The position numbers and the translations under genes are program-made. The notes beneath the pieces are model-generated. The model saw only the letters and a program-made list of their open reading frames with translations, searched no databases and had not been told where the DNA came from. Positions 1-11,179 of a DNA stretch of 64,000 nt are shown in pieces; the first letter of the stretch is position 1; each line of letters starts with the position of its first letter. Origin of the DNA: Virgibacillus dokdonensis (GTDB taxonomy: Bacteria > Bacillota > Bacilli > Bacillales > Amphibacillaceae); contig NZ_LT745763.1 of NCBI RefSeq assembly GCF_900166595.1, positions 653,315 to 717,314 of the forward strand. Reading direction: 5' to 3'.

Positions 1-686
1 TAACGCCTGCACCTGTGTCTACACAGACATTGCAGCGAGACCGTCATGCTGCTTATATCGCTACATTGGCTTTAATTGCTACATCCATTGAAAAGTTTGC
101 AACAGAAATTCGTGGCTTACAAAAAACGGAAACACGAGAAGTAGAGGAGCGTTTTGCAAAAGGTCAAAAAGGTTCTTCAGCAATGCCGCATAAGCGAAAC
201 CCGATCGGTTCAGAAAATATGACTGGTATGGCAAGAGTGCTTCGTGGATATGTAACAACAGCTTATGAAAATGTTGCATTGTGGCATGAACGAGATATTT
301 CCCACTCTTCTGCGGAAAGAGTTGTTTTACCAGATGCGACCATTGCACTTAACTATATGCTCAATCGCTTTAGTACTATCGTAAAGAATTTAACTGTGTT
401 CCCTGAAAACATGAAGCGTAACATCGACAAAACGCATGGCGTTATATTTTCACAGCGTGTATTACTTACTTTAATTGACAAAGGAATGAGTCGAGAAGCT
501 GCTTACGATACAGTACAGCCAAAAGCGATGCAAGCATGGGAGACAGGAACACATTTTAAGCAGCTCGTTCAGGAAGACAAAACAATTACGGCGCATTTAT
601 CACAAGCTGAGATAGAGAATTGCTTTGATTATACGTACCATTTAAAGAATGTGGATCAAATTTTTGAAAAAATTGGCTTAGCGTGA
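1..686 (+). CDS. purB: adenylosuccinate lyase, C-terminal part (cut by window edge)
   Basis: PurB acts twice in purine synthesis: it releases fumarate from SAICAR to give AICAR and from adenylosuccinate to give AMP. The reading frame is open from base 3 to the stop at 684-686, so about 227 of the usual roughly 430 residues are present and the true start lies upstream of the window. The fumarase/aspartase superfamily signature ([11 protein letters not shown], around bases 174-206) carries the mobile catalytic-loop serine. The stop is followed almost at once by the purC ribosome-binding site, so this is the first visible gene of the pur operon; purE and purK would be expected upstream by synteny. 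Identification is very secure. Confidence 0.97.
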   Translation, partial: TPAPVSTQTLQRDRHAAYIATLALIATSIEKFATEIRGLQKTETREVEERFAKGQKGSSAMPHKRNPIGSENMTGMARVLRGYVTTAYENVALWHERDISHSSAERVVLPDATIALNYMLNRFSTIVKNLTVFPENMKRNIDKTHGVIFSQRVLLTLIDKGMSREAAYDTVQPKAMQAWETGTHFKQLVQEDKTITAHLSQAEIENCFDYTYHLKNVDQIFEKIGLA

Positions 687-696
687 GGTGGATAAC

Positions 697-1410
697 ATGA
701 AGGGTGCCTTACTTTATGAAGGGAAGGCAAAGCAAGTATATGAAGCAAAAGATGCAGCTGGAAGGCTCATCCTTTCCTATAAAAATGACGCAACGGCATT
801 TAATGGTGAAAAAAAATCAGTATTTCCAGGTAAAGGTCGCTTGAACAACGAAATAGCAGCACATATTTTCTCTATGCTACAGGATAAAGGAGTAAAGACA
901 CATTTCATCGAGCGTTTAAATGAAATAGAACAGCTCGTTTGGCAAACGGAAATTATTCCGCTTGAGGTTGTCGTTCGTAATGTTGCCGCTGGCAGCATTA
1001 CGAAGCGCCTTGGGATTGAAGAAAAAACAGTCTTTGAACCGCCAATTGTGGAATTGTTTTATAAAGACGATGCGCTCGGTGATCCGTTAATTAATGATGA
1101 GCATGCATTACTCGTTGCGTCTATTACACAAGCTGAATTGCAGGAAATTAAAACAAAGGCACGAGCGATTAACAACCATTTGCAGCATATTTTTCAAGCT
1201 ATTCGTATTCAATTAGTGGATTTCAAGTTAGAATTTGGCAGGCTCGCAAGTGGCTCCATCGTGCTTGCAGATGAAGTTTCCCCAGATACGTGTAGACTTT
1301 GGGATGTCGCAACATTTGAAAAATTGGATAAAGATGTCTTTCGTCAAGGAACGGGTGACCTGCTCGCTGTATATGAAGAAATATTAAACCGACTGGAGGA
1401 GCAAAAATGA
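697..1410 (+). CDS. purC: SAICAR synthetase
   Basis: Phosphoribosylaminoimidazole-succinocarboxamide synthase joins aspartate to CAIR using ATP. The 237-residue product starts MKGALLYEGKAKQVY and carries the nucleotide-binding start YEGKAKQVY, the EVVVRNVAAGS motif and the LVDFKLEFG / DEVSPDTCR substrate motifs, full length for bacterial PurC. I prefer ATG 697 over GTG 688 because GAGGTG at 685-690 is then a ribosome-binding site 6 bases upstream, and the start matches the family. It begins 10 bases after the purB stop and overlaps purS by 4 bases. Confidence 0.96.
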   Translation: MKGALLYEGKAKQVYEAKDAAGRLILSYKNDATAFNGEKKSVFPGKGRLNNEIAAHIFSMLQDKGVKTHFIERLNEIEQLVWQTEIIPLEVVVRNVAAGSITKRLGIEEKTVFEPPIVELFYKDDALGDPLINDEHALLVASITQAELQEIKTKARAINNHLQHIFQAIRIQLVDFKLEFGRLASGSIVLADEVSPDTCRLWDVATFEKLDKDVFRQGTGDLLAVYEEILNRLEEQK

Positions 1411-1658
1411 AAAAAGTAAAGGTGCATATTACGCTTAAAGAAGGGGTGCTTGACCCACAAGGAAAAGCTATTCAACAATCTTTACATGCGTTAGGTTACG
1501 AAGAAGTAGAGGAAGCACGAGTGGGGAAAATGATTGAGCTACAAGTAGAGGAAGGACCTCATATAGAAGCTCGTATTAAAGAAATGTGCGATAAATTATT
1601 AGCTAATCCGGTCATTGAAAATTATCAAGTTACGATGGAGGAGGCTGTTCAGTCGTGA
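1407..1658 (+). CDS. purS: FGAM synthase subunit PurS
   Basis: PurS is the small structural subunit that links the glutaminase PurQ and the synthetase PurL in the three-part FGAM synthase of Bacillus-type bacteria. The product is 83 residues, the usual size, beginning [19 protein letters not shown], the conserved PurS fold. It overlaps purC (ATGA) and purQ (GTGA) by 4 bases each, indicating translational coupling of the complex subunits. A GGAGG-type ribosome-binding site lies inside the end of purC. Confidence 0.96.
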   Translation: MKKVKVHITLKEGVLDPQGKAIQQSLHALGYEEVEEARVGKMIELQVEEGPHIEARIKEMCDKLLANPVIENYQVTMEEAVQS

Positions 1659-2338
1659 AATTTGCTGTCATCGCCTTTCCTGGTTCAAACTGCGATCGAG
1701 ATATGTACAGGGCAGTAGCAAACGTTTTAGGAGCAGATGCTGATCTATTATGGTATGAAACTGCTAATCTAGATAACTATGATGCCATTCTTCTTCCTGG
1801 CGGCTTTTCTTATGGAGACTACTTGCGTACAGGCGCAATTGCAGCAACGTCAAATGTGATGCAACAAGTAAAAAAACACGCCGCAAAAGGTAGGCCTGTA
1901 CTAGGTGTTTGTAATGGTTTTCAAATTTTAACGGAGTCGGCTTTACTTCCTGGGGCGTTATTGCGCAATAAAAATCTTTCGTTTATGTGTCATCAAGAAG
2001 TGTTAACGGTAAAGAACAATCAAACCATGTTTACAACGGCGTATAGTGAAGGAGAAACAATCCAATTACCCATTGCGCACGGTGAAGGAAATTATTACTG
2101 TGATGAAGCGACATTGCAAGAATTAATAGAACATAAGCAAATTGTGTTTACCTATCAAAATAATCCCAATGGCTCTATAGAGAATATTGCTGGAATTGTA
2201 AATAGAGAAAGGAATGTTCTTGGAATGATGCCGCACCCAGAGCGTGCTGTGGAACAATTGTTAGGCAGCGCGGATGGCTTACGTTTATTTCAGTCATTGA
2301 TTCATAATTGGAGGGAAACTTATGTTGCAAACGCATGA
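1655..2338 (+). CDS. purQ: FGAM synthase glutaminase subunit PurQ
   Basis: PurQ is a class I glutamine amidotransferase that supplies ammonia to PurL. The 227-residue protein shows the nucleophile elbow GVCNGFQIL (cysteine nucleophile), and the remaining triad region near the C terminus as HPERA. The early motif FPGSNCDRD is typical for PurQ. The GTG start overlaps the purS stop by 4 bases and a GGAGG site sits at the end of purS. It overlaps purL by 17 bases. Confidence 0.96.
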   Translation: MKFAVIAFPGSNCDRDMYRAVANVLGADADLLWYETANLDNYDAILLPGGFSYGDYLRTGAIAATSNVMQQVKKHAAKGRPVLGVCNGFQILTESALLPGALLRNKNLSFMCHQEVLTVKNNQTMFTTAYSEGETIQLPIAHGEGNYYCDEATLQELIEHKQIVFTYQNNPNGSIENIAGIVNRERNVLGMMPHPERAVEQLLGSADGLRLFQSLIHNWRETYVANA

Positions 2339-4550
2339 AATAAGCCCAGAGCAAATTGAAAATGAAGCGCTTTATAAAGAAATGGGTTTAAATGATGAAG
2401 AATACCAGATGGTGAAACATATTTTACGGCGCAGACCGAATTATACGGAAACAGGGATTTTTTCCGTCATGTGGTCCGAGCATTGTAGCTATAAATCATC
2501 TAAACCATTATTGAAAAAGTTCCCAACGAAAGCCCCGCATGTGTTGCAAGGTCCTGGCGAAGGGGCAGGGATTATTGATATTGGCGATGAGCAGGCTGTT
2601 GTTTTTAAAGTCGAAAGTCATAATCATCCGTCTGCAGTCGAACCGTATCAGGGTGCGGCAACAGGCGTTGGTGGCATTATTCGTGATGTCTTCTCTATGG
2701 GCGCACGTCCGATTGCTCTCTTGAATTCGCTGCGGTTTGGTCCATTAACAAATGAACGGACGAAATATTTATTTTCCGGTGTTGTTGACGGTATCGCAGG
2801 ATATGGGAATTGTGTCGGTGTTCCAACAGTTGGTGGAGAAGTGCAGTTTGATGACTGTTATCAGGAGAACCCATTAGTAAATGCCATGTGTGTCGGTTTA
2901 ATAAAGCATGACGATATTCAAAAAGGGATTGCCGCTGGTGTGGGGAATACGGTCCTTTATGCTGGAGCGCCAACAGGTCGGGATGGTATTCATGGTGCGA
3001 CATTTGCCTCCGATGATTTGGCGGAGGATTCATTAAAAGATCGTCCTGCAGTACAAGTTGGCGATCCATTTATGGAAAAATTACTGATTGAAGCATGTTT
3101 AGAAGTAATCCAGTCAGATGCGCTCGTAGGCATGCAAGATATGGGTGCTGCTGGTTTAACCTCTTCTGCTAGTGAAATGGCTAGTAAGGCTGGGACAGGT
3201 TTGGAGATGAATTTAGATCATGTACCACAAAGAGAAGCAAATATGACAGCGTATGAACTAATGCTTTCTGAATCACAAGAACGGATGTTGCTCGTGGTTA
3301 AAAAAGGACGTGAACAGGAAATTATCGAAGTATTCCAAAAGTATGGCTTGCAGGCAGTAGCAGTTGGTGAAGTCATTGAGGAAAAGACCTTTCGTATTTT
3401 CCAACATGGCAAATTGATGGCTGATATTCCAGTTGACGCATTAGCGGAAGAAGCTCCAGTGTATCATTTACCTGCTAAAGAAGCTGCTTATTTCCAAGCT
3501 TTTCAACAAATGAAGCAAGAAGTGCCAGTTGTTAAAGATCATGCACAGATGTTCAAGCAACTGTTACAGCAACCGACAATTGCTTCTAAAGAATGGGTTT
3601 ACGATCAGTATGATTCTATGGTGCAAACAAATACAGTCGTTACACCAGGTTCTGATGCAGCGGTAGTGCGTATTCAAGGTACGAATAAATCGTTAGCAAT
3701 GACAACGGATTGTAATTCTCGATACATTTACTTAGATCCTGAAACAGGTGGAAAAATTGCCGTTGCAGAAGCGGCTCGTAACATTATTTGTTCAGGTGCT
3801 AAGCCACTCGGGTTAACAGATGGATTGAACTTTGGCAACCCAACGAATCCTGAAGTGTTTTGGCAAATGGAAAAAAGCGTGGAAGGCATGGTAGCTGCTT
3901 GTGAAACGTTAGCTACGCCTGTAATTAGTGGAAATGTATCCTTGTATAACCAGTCAGGCGGAAAGGCGATTTTTCCGACTCCTGTGGTAGGGATGGTTGG
4001 GCTACATGAATCACTGGATCATATTACGTCGAGCTTCTTTCAACAAGCAGGAGATCGTATTTATGTTATTGGAGAAACGGCGTGCGATTTTGGGGGTAGT
4101 GAGCTACAGCGACTTGTGCAAGGAAAGTATGCAGGAAAAGCACCACAAATAAACTTAGACGTCGAGAAAAAACGGCAAGATCAGCTATTAAAAGCAATCC
4201 AACAAGGGGTCGTATCATCAGCACATGACGTTGCTGAAGGTGGTTTGGCGGTTGCTTTAGCGGAAAGCCTGTTTGCTGAGCATACATTGGGGGCGACTGT
4301 ACAGTTATCTGGTGACCCGACAGTGATGTTATTTAGTGAAACACAGTCTCGATTCCTTGTAACTGTTCCAGAAAATAAACAAGAAAATTTTGTGCATATC
4401 GTGGAAGATGCCGTTGAGATTGGGGAAGTTACAACGGATAAGCAACTTACGATTTCTATCAATGAGCAGGAATATGTGTCTGAATCTGTTGCTTTATTAC
4501 AAGCACAATGGAAAGGAGCCATTCCATGCATGCTGAAGACAAAGGCATAA
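2322..4550 (+). CDS. purL: FGAM synthase large subunit PurL
   Basis: PurL converts FGAR, ATP and ammonia to FGAM. The 742-residue product has the length of the small-type PurL used with PurS and PurQ. Visible landmarks are [11 protein letters not shown] near residue 50, [18 protein letters not shown] near residue 92, [10 protein letters not shown] near residue 222, and the second AIRS-like half with GNVSLYNQ. The ATG follows GGAGGGAAACTT inside purQ. Its 3' end overlaps the purF start by 25 bases, so purF is probably coupled to it. Confidence 0.97.
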   Translation: MLQTHEISPEQIENEALYKEMGLNDEEYQMVKHILRRRPNYTETGIFSVMWSEHCSYKSSKPLLKKFPTKAPHVLQGPGEGAGIIDIGDEQAVVFKVESHNHPSAVEPYQGAATGVGGIIRDVFSMGARPIALLNSLRFGPLTNERTKYLFSGVVDGIAGYGNCVGVPTVGGEVQFDDCYQENPLVNAMCVGLIKHDDIQKGIAAGVGNTVLYAGAPTGRDGIHGATFASDDLAEDSLKDRPAVQVGDPFMEKLLIEACLEVIQSDALVGMQDMGAAGLTSSASEMASKAGTGLEMNLDHVPQREANMTAYELMLSESQERMLLVVKKGREQEIIEVFQKYGLQAVAVGEVIEEKTFRIFQHGKLMADIPVDALAEEAPVYHLPAKEAAYFQAFQQMKQEVPVVKDHAQMFKQLLQQPTIASKEWVYDQYDSMVQTNTVVTPGSDAAVVRIQGTNKSLAMTTDCNSRYIYLDPETGGKIAVAEAARNIICSGAKPLGLTDGLNFGNPTNPEVFWQMEKSVEGMVAACETLATPVISGNVSLYNQSGGKAIFPTPVVGMVGLHESLDHITSSFFQQAGDRIYVIGETACDFGGSELQRLVQGKYAGKAPQINLDVEKKRQDQLLKAIQQGVVSSAHDVAEGGLAVALAESLFAEHTLGATVQLSGDPTVMLFSETQSRFLVTVPENKQENFVHIVEDAVEIGEVTTDKQLTISINEQEYVSESVALLQAQWKGAIPCMLKTKA

Positions 4551-5938
4551 GGGAAGAATGTGGCGTGTTCGGTATCTGGGGGCATGAAAAAGCGGCAGAA
4601 CTGACGTATTACGGGTTACATTCCATGCAACATCGTGGTCAAGAAGGTGCTGGTATCGTTGTCAGTGATGGACAGCAATTAAAAGTGCATAAAGATGTCG
4701 GATTAGTGAATGATGTTTTTAAGCATGCAGATTTTTCAATGTTACAAGGTGATGTAGCGATTGGACATGTCCGTTATTCAACACAAGGTGCTAAAACGGT
4801 AGAGAATGTGCAACCCTTATTGTTCCATTCCCAAAAAGGGAGTATGGCGCTTGCGCATAATGGCAATCTAATGAATGCCTATGCTTTGCGAGCAGAATTA
4901 GAAGAAGAAGGAAGCATATTGCAAACTTCATCCGATACAGAAGTATTGGCACATTTAATCAAACGTAATGGGAACCAAGTGTCGAAGGTTTCCATTACAG
5001 AAGCATTAAATCAAGTACAAGGTGCCTATGCCTATTTAATTTTGACGGAAAAGCAGCTGTTTGTTGCGCTAGACCCGCACGGCATTCGTCCATTATCGAT
5101 TGGTAGATTAGGAGATGCCTATGTCGTTGCTTCGGAAACATGCGCATTCGGGCAGATTGGCGCCACATTTGAACGGGAAGTATTACCAGGTGAGCTCATT
5201 ACGATTGACGATCATGGTCTTACGTCGACACGATTTGCTATGCGAGAACAACGAAAAATGTGTGCCATGGAATATGTGTATTTATCCCGACCAGATAGCG
5301 ATGTAAATTTAGTAAATGTGCATGCGTCAAGGAAAAACATGGGTCGGGAACTTGCCAAAGAAGCTCCGGCAGATGCAGATATCGTTGTTGGCGTGCCTGA
5401 CTCTAGTACATCAGCTGCGATTGGTTACGCTGAGGAAAGTGGGCTTCCATATGAGATGGGGATTATTAAAAACCGTTATGTTGGTAGAACTTTTATTCAA
5501 CCTTCCCAAGAATTACGAGAGCAAGGGGTGAAGCTTAAGCTATCCCCAGTTCGAAGTATCATTGAAGGAAAGCGAGTCGTTATGATTGATGATTCCATCG
5601 TCCGTGGCACAACGAGTAAGCGGATTGTGCATATGTTAAAAGACGCTGGTGCAAAAGAAGTGCATGTGCGAATTGCTTCCCCGTCTATTCAACATCCTTG
5701 CTACTACGGGATTGACATGTCGACAAGAAAAGAGTTAATTGCAGCAAATTATGAACAAGATAAAATAAGAGAAATCATTGGCGGAGATAGTCTAGCGTAT
5801 TTGTCAGAGGCAGGTATGGAAAAAGCAATATTAAAAGATAAGACGATCCATCAAGGCGTTTGTACAGCGTGTATGACTGGTAAATATCCGCTCTCCATGG
5901 AATCGGACAAACAAGTGTCTCCTTTTATTTTCCTATAG
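4526..5938 (+). CDS. purF: amidophosphoribosyltransferase
   Basis: PurF makes phosphoribosylamine from PRPP and glutamine, the committed step of purine synthesis. ATG 4526 gives an 11-residue propeptide ([11 protein letters not shown]) before Cys12, which becomes the N-terminal catalytic cysteine after processing, as in the B. subtilis enzyme. AAAGGAG at 4513-4519 is correctly placed; ATG 4508 is not. The four cysteines expected for the iron-sulfur cluster are visible ([21 protein letters not shown]). The PRPP loop is [14 protein letters not shown]. The stop codon TAG lies inside the first bases of a family A repeat, so the last residues may be repeat-derived. Confidence 0.96.
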   Translation: MHAEDKGIREECGVFGIWGHEKAAELTYYGLHSMQHRGQEGAGIVVSDGQQLKVHKDVGLVNDVFKHADFSMLQGDVAIGHVRYSTQGAKTVENVQPLLFHSQKGSMALAHNGNLMNAYALRAELEEEGSILQTSSDTEVLAHLIKRNGNQVSKVSITEALNQVQGAYAYLILTEKQLFVALDPHGIRPLSIGRLGDAYVVASETCAFGQIGATFEREVLPGELITIDDHGLTSTRFAMREQRKMCAMEYVYLSRPDSDVNLVNVHASRKNMGRELAKEAPADADIVVGVPDSSTSAAIGYAEESGLPYEMGIIKNRYVGRTFIQPSQELREQGVKLKLSPVRSIIEGKRVVMIDDSIVRGTTSKRIVHMLKDAGAKEVHVRIASPSIQHPCYYGIDMSTRKELIAANYEQDKIREIIGGDSLAYLSEAGMEKAILKDKTIHQGVCTACMTGKYPLSMESDKQVSPFIFL

Positions 5939-5993
5939 GAAAGTATAGGTTTAAAGGTTTATAGGATAAGAAAAACGATAGCCTCCGTCATGA
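5931..5993 (+). repeat. family A intergenic repeat, truncated copy
   Basis: About 63 bases match the 5' two thirds of the family A element (CTATAGGAAAGTATA..., TTTAAAGGTTTATAG, GATAAGAAAAACGATAG). The 3' hairpin/T-run that full copies carry is absent. It lies between purF and purM inside the operon and contributes the purF stop codon. Confidence 0.8.
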
Positions 5994-6063
5994 AATAATT
6001 AAGGTTAGAGTGAAGGCTTATGCAGCATTAACTTTAGATGATAGAAAAGGAGAAGTGACCATA

Positions 6064-7080
6064 GTGGCAAATGTATATAAACAAGCTGGCGTAGACGTTG
6101 AGAAAGGCTACGAAGCTGTGGAACGAATGAAAAAGCATATCGAGCGAACGAAAAAAAAGGAAGTGCTAGGTGAAATTGGTGCATTTGCCGGTCTGTTTGA
6201 TCTGTCAGGCTTTTCCTACGAACAGCCAGTACTTGTATCAGGAACAGATGGGGTAGGAACAAAATTGAAGCTCGCGTTTGCTATGGATCAGCATCGTACC
6301 ATTGGAATTGATGTTGTGGCGATGTGCGTCAATGATATTGTTGCTCAAGGGGCAAAACCACTCTTTTTCCTTGATTATATTGCTTGTGGAAAAAATGATC
6401 CGAAGCAAATAGAACAAATTGTAGCTGGGATTGCAGAAGGTTGTGTTCAGGCAGATGCAGCTTTAATCGGTGGAGAGACAGCTGAAATGCCAGGGATGTA
6501 TCAAGCTGGTGAATATGATTTAGCTGGCTTTAGCGTTGGCATTGCCGAGAAAAAAGAACTCATTACAGGAGAAAACATCCAATCCGGAGACGCTATTATC
6601 GGATTGGTATCAAGTGGTATACATTCTAATGGCTATTCGCTCGTGCGTAAGTTAACGGCCGATTTAGCTTTTGATCAATCTTATAGTTTAAGTGAACCTC
6701 TAGGAGAAGCATTACTTACGCCAACACGTATTTATGCGAAGTCGATACAAAGCGTTTTAAAAACAGGGTATATAAAAGGTGTAGCTCATATTACAGGTGG
6801 AGGTTTTTACGAAAACTTCCCACGCATGGTACCAGAAAATCTAGGAGTGGATATTGATACAAAGGCGTGGGACATACCAGAAATTTTTCCATTTTTACAA
6901 CAACAAGGAAAGATTGCGACAGAGGAAATGTTCGGTGTGTTTAATATGGGAATTGGGATGGCACTCGTTGTTGCGAAACAGCATGTGTCAGAAGTTATGG
7001 ATCACTTAGAAACAGCAGGGGAGAAGGCATCTATTATTGGTTCGGTGACGGAACAAAAAGGAGTGCACATACGTTTATGA
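6064..7080 (+). CDS. purM: AIR synthetase (FGAM cyclo-ligase)
   Basis: PurM closes the imidazole ring of FGAM to AIR using ATP. The protein has the AIRS landmarks [37 protein letters not shown] and [12 protein letters not shown]. The start is uncertain: GTG 6064 ([11 protein letters not shown]) agrees with the family N terminus and gives 338 residues, while GTG 6055 in the same frame is too close to the AAAGGAG at 6046-6052. The 125-base gap from purF is unusually wide for this operon because a family A repeat sits there. It overlaps purN by 4 bases. Confidence 0.94.
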   Translation: MANVYKQAGVDVEKGYEAVERMKKHIERTKKKEVLGEIGAFAGLFDLSGFSYEQPVLVSGTDGVGTKLKLAFAMDQHRTIGIDVVAMCVNDIVAQGAKPLFFLDYIACGKNDPKQIEQIVAGIAEGCVQADAALIGGETAEMPGMYQAGEYDLAGFSVGIAEKKELITGENIQSGDAIIGLVSSGIHSNGYSLVRKLTADLAFDQSYSLSEPLGEALLTPTRIYAKSIQSVLKTGYIKGVAHITGGGFYENFPRMVPENLGVDIDTKAWDIPEIFPFLQQQGKIATEEMFGVFNMGIGMALVVAKQHVSEVMDHLETAGEKASIIGSVTEQKGVHIRL

Positions 7081-7652
7081 GTCGGGTGAAGGCAGCCGTA
7101 TTTGCTTCCGGGGCAGGCAGTAATTTTCAAGCCATGCTTGACGAAAGTGACTTGGCTTGTGAGATCGTTTTATTAATCTGTGACAGACCTGAGGCAGCCG
7201 TCATAGAAAAAGCAAGGCAACATCAAATTCCTGTCTATCAGTTCGACCCGAAGCAATATGCCACGAAAGAAGCATATGAAAGAGAATTGGTGACTGTATT
7301 AAAAAAAGCGCGTGTCCAGTGGATTTTTTTAGCAGGATATATGCGTATTGTAGGTTCCTATTTACTACATGCGTATCAAGGTAAAATCGTGAATATCCAC
7401 CCTTCGTTGTTGCCCGATTTCCCTGGGAAAGATGCGATTACGCAAGCTTTTGCAGCGAAAGTGGACAAAACAGGGGTAACCATTCATTTTATCGATGAAG
7501 GTATTGATACAGGACCGATCATCGCTCAACAAACAGTCGATATGTATCCAGATGATACGATTCGTTCATTAACAAAACGCATCCAGCAAGTCGAGCATAA
7601 GCTATATCCAAAAATAATTAAACAATTAGTACAAAATGAGGGAGAACTATGA
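7077..7652 (+). CDS. purN: GAR formyltransferase
   Basis: PurN transfers a formyl group from 10-formyl-tetrahydrofolate to GAR. The 191-residue product has the fold start [13 protein letters not shown], the catalytic region [12 protein letters not shown] and the signature [16 protein letters not shown] with its catalytic Asp. The length is normal. The ATGA overlap with purM and again with purH shows it is an internal operon gene. Confidence 0.95.
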   Translation: MSRVKAAVFASGAGSNFQAMLDESDLACEIVLLICDRPEAAVIEKARQHQIPVYQFDPKQYATKEAYERELVTVLKKARVQWIFLAGYMRIVGSYLLHAYQGKIVNIHPSLLPDFPGKDAITQAFAAKVDKTGVTIHFIDEGIDTGPIIAQQTVDMYPDDTIRSLTKRIQQVEHKLYPKIIKQLVQNEGEL

Positions 7653-9181
7653 AAAAACGAGCATTAATAAGTGTATATGACAAAGAAGGAATTACATCGT
7701 TTGCAAATGAATTAGTCCAGGCAGGATATGAGATTATTTCAACAGGTGGAACGCTCCATACATTACAAGCAGCTCATATTCCAGCAACTGCTGTGGAAGA
7801 TATAACTGCTTTTCCAGAAATATTAGATGGTCGGGTTAAAACATTGCACCCAAACATTCATGGTGGATTACTCGCAAAACGGGGGAACAAAGCACATCTG
7901 AAAGAGCTTGAAGTGAATGCTATTACGCCAATTGATCTTGTTGTTGTTAACCTTTACCCCTTTAGGGAGACGGTAACGAACAAAGCAGCTTCTCATGAGG
8001 AAATCATTGAAAATATTGATATTGGTGGTCCTTCGATGTTGCGAGCAGCGGCTAAAAACTATCAGGCGGTAACCGTGGTTGTTGATCCAACCGATTACGA
8101 AAGCGTACTCCAAGCATTGCAAACTGGTGAAGTTACGTTAGAACAACGTCAGCAGTTAGCTGCGAAGGTATTCCAACATACAGCAGCATATGATGCACTT
8201 ATTGCCTCTTACTTTACAGAAAGCACTGGAGAAGCATTTCCAGATCATTATACGATTACATATGAAAAGGTACAGACGCTACGTTATGGAGAAAATCCAC
8301 ATCAAGCAGCCGCTTTTTATAAGCAACCGGTTACGAAACAGCAAGGATTGGCTACAAGTGAACAATTGCATGGGAAGGAGCTTTCCTATAACAACATCCA
8401 AGATGCGAATGCGGCTTTAGAGATTTTGGCAGATTACAACGCACCTACAGCTGTCGCGGTAAAACATATGAATCCATGTGGAATTGGGACAGCAGATACG
8501 CTTGCAAAAGCATTTGCACATGCGTATGCGGCAGATCCTGTTTCCATATTTGGGGGAATTGTTGCTTGCAATCAAATAGTGGATAAGGAGACGGCGCTGC
8601 AGTTAAGCGACATCTTTTTAGAAATTGTAATCGCACCAGGCTTTACAGAAGAAGCACTGCGAATATTAACTGAAAAGAAAAATATTCGTCTTATGAAATT
8701 GCCTCGACAAGTAAATAAAGTAATCGAAAACAAATATACATCGGTTGTTGGTGGTATGTTAATTCAAACGAAAGATGAGGAACAAATTACAGCCTCCGAT
8801 GTTACTGTTGCTACGAAACGAGAGCCCACGGAAAAAGAGAAGGAGCAATTACTCTTTGCGTGGAAGGCAGTCAAACATGTGAAATCCAATGCGATTGTGT
8901 TGGCAAAAGAGAATCGAACGGTCGGTATTGGTGCAGGACAAATGAATCGAGTTGGCGCTGCAAACATTGCCATTGAGCAAGCGAAAGAGCATGCAGTAGG
9001 AGCAGTTATGGCTTCGGATGCATTTTTCCCTATGCCAGACACAGTGGAAGCCGCTGCGAAAGCAGGAATTACTGCTATTATTCAGCCAGGCGGTTCTAAG
9101 CGCGATCAAGATTCCATTGATGTTTGTAACCAATATGGGATTGCAATGATTTTTACGGGCATACGTCATTTCAAACATTAA
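7649..9181 (+). CDS. purH: bifunctional AICAR formyltransferase / IMP cyclohydrolase
   Basis: PurH carries out the last two steps to IMP. The 510-residue protein has an N-terminal MGS-like IMP cyclohydrolase domain (IISTGGT, DGRVKTLHP) and a C-terminal AICAR transformylase domain with the motif VAVKHMNPCG, followed by SIFGGIVACN. Length and architecture are as expected. The ATG overlaps purN by 4 bases behind a GAGGG site. Confidence 0.96.
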   Translation: MKKRALISVYDKEGITSFANELVQAGYEIISTGGTLHTLQAAHIPATAVEDITAFPEILDGRVKTLHPNIHGGLLAKRGNKAHLKELEVNAITPIDLVVVNLYPFRETVTNKAASHEEIIENIDIGGPSMLRAAAKNYQAVTVVVDPTDYESVLQALQTGEVTLEQRQQLAAKVFQHTAAYDALIASYFTESTGEAFPDHYTITYEKVQTLRYGENPHQAAAFYKQPVTKQQGLATSEQLHGKELSYNNIQDANAALEILADYNAPTAVAVKHMNPCGIGTADTLAKAFAHAYAADPVSIFGGIVACNQIVDKETALQLSDIFLEIVIAPGFTEEALRILTEKKNIRLMKLPRQVNKVIENKYTSVVGGMLIQTKDEEQITASDVTVATKREPTEKEKEQLLFAWKAVKHVKSNAIVLAKENRTVGIGAGQMNRVGAANIAIEQAKEHAVGAVMASDAFFPMPDTVEAAAKAGITAIIQPGGSKRDQDSIDVCNQYGIAMIFTGIRHFKH

Positions 9182-9204
9182 TTTGGAGAGGAGCTTTTCG
9201 TTTC

Positions 9205-10446
9205 ATGAACATTCTAGTCATTGGTCGTGGTGGTAGAGAGCATAGTATTGTAATGAAATTAAGGGAAAGTGGACAGGTTACTCAATTATACGTAGCTCCA
9301 GGAAATGGCGGGATGGTAGAGCAAGCTACTTGTGTCTCTATTGATGAAATGGATACCCAAGGGTTAATCGATTTTGCTAAGGAAAAGGCAATTGATTTAA
9401 CGATTGTCGGTCCCGAAAATCCATTAAATAAAGGCATTGCGAACGCTTTTCAAAGAGAAGGGTTACGTATCTTTGCTCCAACACAAGAAGCTGCTATCCT
9501 TGAAGGAAGCAAGCAATTTGCGAAACAATTTATGGACAAGTATCATATACCAACTGCTGTTCACGAAACATTTACAGATGTGGATAAAGCAAAAGCATAT
9601 ATTGAATTAAAAGGAGTGCCTATTGTCATTAAAGCGGACGGGCTTGCTGCTGGTAAGGGAGTTGTTGTAGCTGAAACGAAACAAGCTGCATTTGCCGCTG
9701 TAGAAGAAATGTTAGTCGAAAAAACATTTGCCGATGCAGGGACAACCATTGTTATTGAAGAATTTTTACAAGGAAAAGAATTCTCTTTAATGGCTTTTGT
9801 TTATAACGACCAAGTGTATCCGATGGTTCCTGCTCGTGATCATAAACGCGCATTTGATTTTGATCAAGGACCGAATACTGGCGGAATGGGTGCTTTTGCG
9901 CCAGTGCCAGACGTAACACAAGCAGACTTGGACTATACGTATAAACATGTTTTACAGCCTACAGTGAACGGACTTATAGAAGAAGGAAGGCCATTTATCG
10001 GTGTGCTTTATGCAGGACTCATGAAAACGGAAACTGGCCCAAAAGTGATTGAATTTAACACTCGATTCGGTGATCCAGAAACACAAGTTGTTTTGCCATT
10101 GTTAAAAAATGATTTAGCACAAGTATGTGTAGATGTAATAGACGGTATTGATCCGAAGCTTGAATGGGAGCAAAAAGCTTGTGTCGGTGTCGTCGTAGCT
10201 GCTAGTGGTTATCCAAATGAGTATGAAAAAGGAATAGACATTCCCGCATTGCCAGCTACGCCTGCGGAGATTGTCCATGCAGGCACAAAACAAATTGGTG
10301 AACGGATGGTGACAAATGGTGGTCGTATTTTAGTATCGGCAGCTGTAGCGGATACCCTTGATGAAGCGGCTTCGTTTGCTTATGAGCCTCTCCAAGTGTT
10401 CAAAGATAGAGATGAATTCTTTTATCGAACGGACATTGCAAAATAA
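9205..10446 (+). CDS. purD: GAR synthetase
   Basis: Phosphoribosylamine-glycine ligase, an ATP-grasp enzyme. The 413-residue product shows the start NILVIGRGGREHS, the ATP-grasp loop KADGLAAGKGVVV, NTGGMGAF and EFNTRFGDPE with metal-binding residues. A strong GGAGAGGAG site precedes the ATG. It is the last gene of the pur operon: a rho-independent terminator begins 31 bases after the stop. Confidence 0.96.
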   Translation: MNILVIGRGGREHSIVMKLRESGQVTQLYVAPGNGGMVEQATCVSIDEMDTQGLIDFAKEKAIDLTIVGPENPLNKGIANAFQREGLRIFAPTQEAAILEGSKQFAKQFMDKYHIPTAVHETFTDVDKAKAYIELKGVPIVIKADGLAAGKGVVVAETKQAAFAAVEEMLVEKTFADAGTTIVIEEFLQGKEFSLMAFVYNDQVYPMVPARDHKRAFDFDQGPNTGGMGAFAPVPDVTQADLDYTYKHVLQPTVNGLIEEGRPFIGVLYAGLMKTETGPKVIEFNTRFGDPETQVVLPLLKNDLAQVCVDVIDGIDPKLEWEQKACVGVVVAASGYPNEYEKGIDIPALPATPAEIVHAGTKQIGERMVTNGGRILVSAAVADTLDEAASFAYEPLQVFKDRDEFFYRTDIAK

Positions 10447-10477
10447 ATGCGTGCCTATAACTTGCTAATCATGTTGA

Positions 10478-10527
10478 AAAAGGCTCCACACATCGTAAAT
10501 GATGGTGGAGCCTTTTCCTTTTTCTTT
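10478..10527 (+). terminator. rho-independent terminator of the pur operon
   Basis: A perfect 12-bp stem (AAAAGGCTCCAC at 10478-10489 against GTGGAGCCTTTT at 10505-10516) with a 15-base loop is followed by a T-rich tail. Confidence 0.9.
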
Positions 10528-11179
10528 TCACTATAGGAAAGGTAAGATTCATTATTTTATAGTATAAGCAAAACGACGAGTGTTTTTCATCAGAAAGACT
10601 TTGGGTATTCTTTCTGCGCTTTATGCCTAATGCTATTTTATTACAACACTTAAATAATAATGAACGTTTACAAAATTGAAACAATATAGCATGTGAAAAT
10701 ATGGTAAAATGAAGTGCAGTTAACCATCTTTGTGTAAGGTGAGACGTTCGTCAGTTAAAGACGTACGTATCTGTCATAAATTTAGAAGTAGTTATTTAAG
10801 CTAACATCAACCGAAAGTAAGGCGTTATCAATGAATCATGGTATTTTTTTCCTTTTTACTTGTTCCTATACTAGATACATGTTAATGTACAAGAAAGCGT
10901 GTGTCATTTTTTTATACTATAGAAAAGCAAAGGCTTTCGCCAAGACGTAGCGATAAGCCAAGTTGTTCTAATCGTATAAGCAAAAAGAAGACTTTTACTT
11001 TGAAGATGGAACGACAAGCCAAGGTTTTTTGAAAAATCTTATCTTCATGCAGAAAGTTCAAACACTTAAATAACTTATTGATTTACAACAGATGAAATTA
11101 TACTGCCTGGTGTTTAAAAAACCACGCATTGAAACTTCAGATAATAAAAGCAAATGTTACGTTTATGGGGGAGATGTTC
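10528..11179. other. non-coding gap between purD and yerA
   Basis: I see no gene here. The stretch holds decayed family A repeat pieces (around 10530-10620 and 10916-10972) and AT-rich sequence. I looked for a purine riboswitch before yerA and did not find a recognisable one. Confidence 0.6.
10916..10972 (+). repeat. family A repeat, decayed copy
   Basis: Begins with ACTATAGAAAAGC and ends with GCGATAAGCCAAG plus TTCTA, matching the two ends of the family A consensus with an internal deletion. The left arm of the terminal hairpin is damaged. Confidence 0.6.

Noticed and set aside
4181..4585. 134-codon minus-strand frame over purL/purF
   Set aside because: Antisense shadow of two well-supported genes with no start signal.
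10528..11179. Purine riboswitch upstream of yerA
   Set aside because: Synteny made it worth looking for, but no conserved loop motifs or expression-platform hairpin could be seen.
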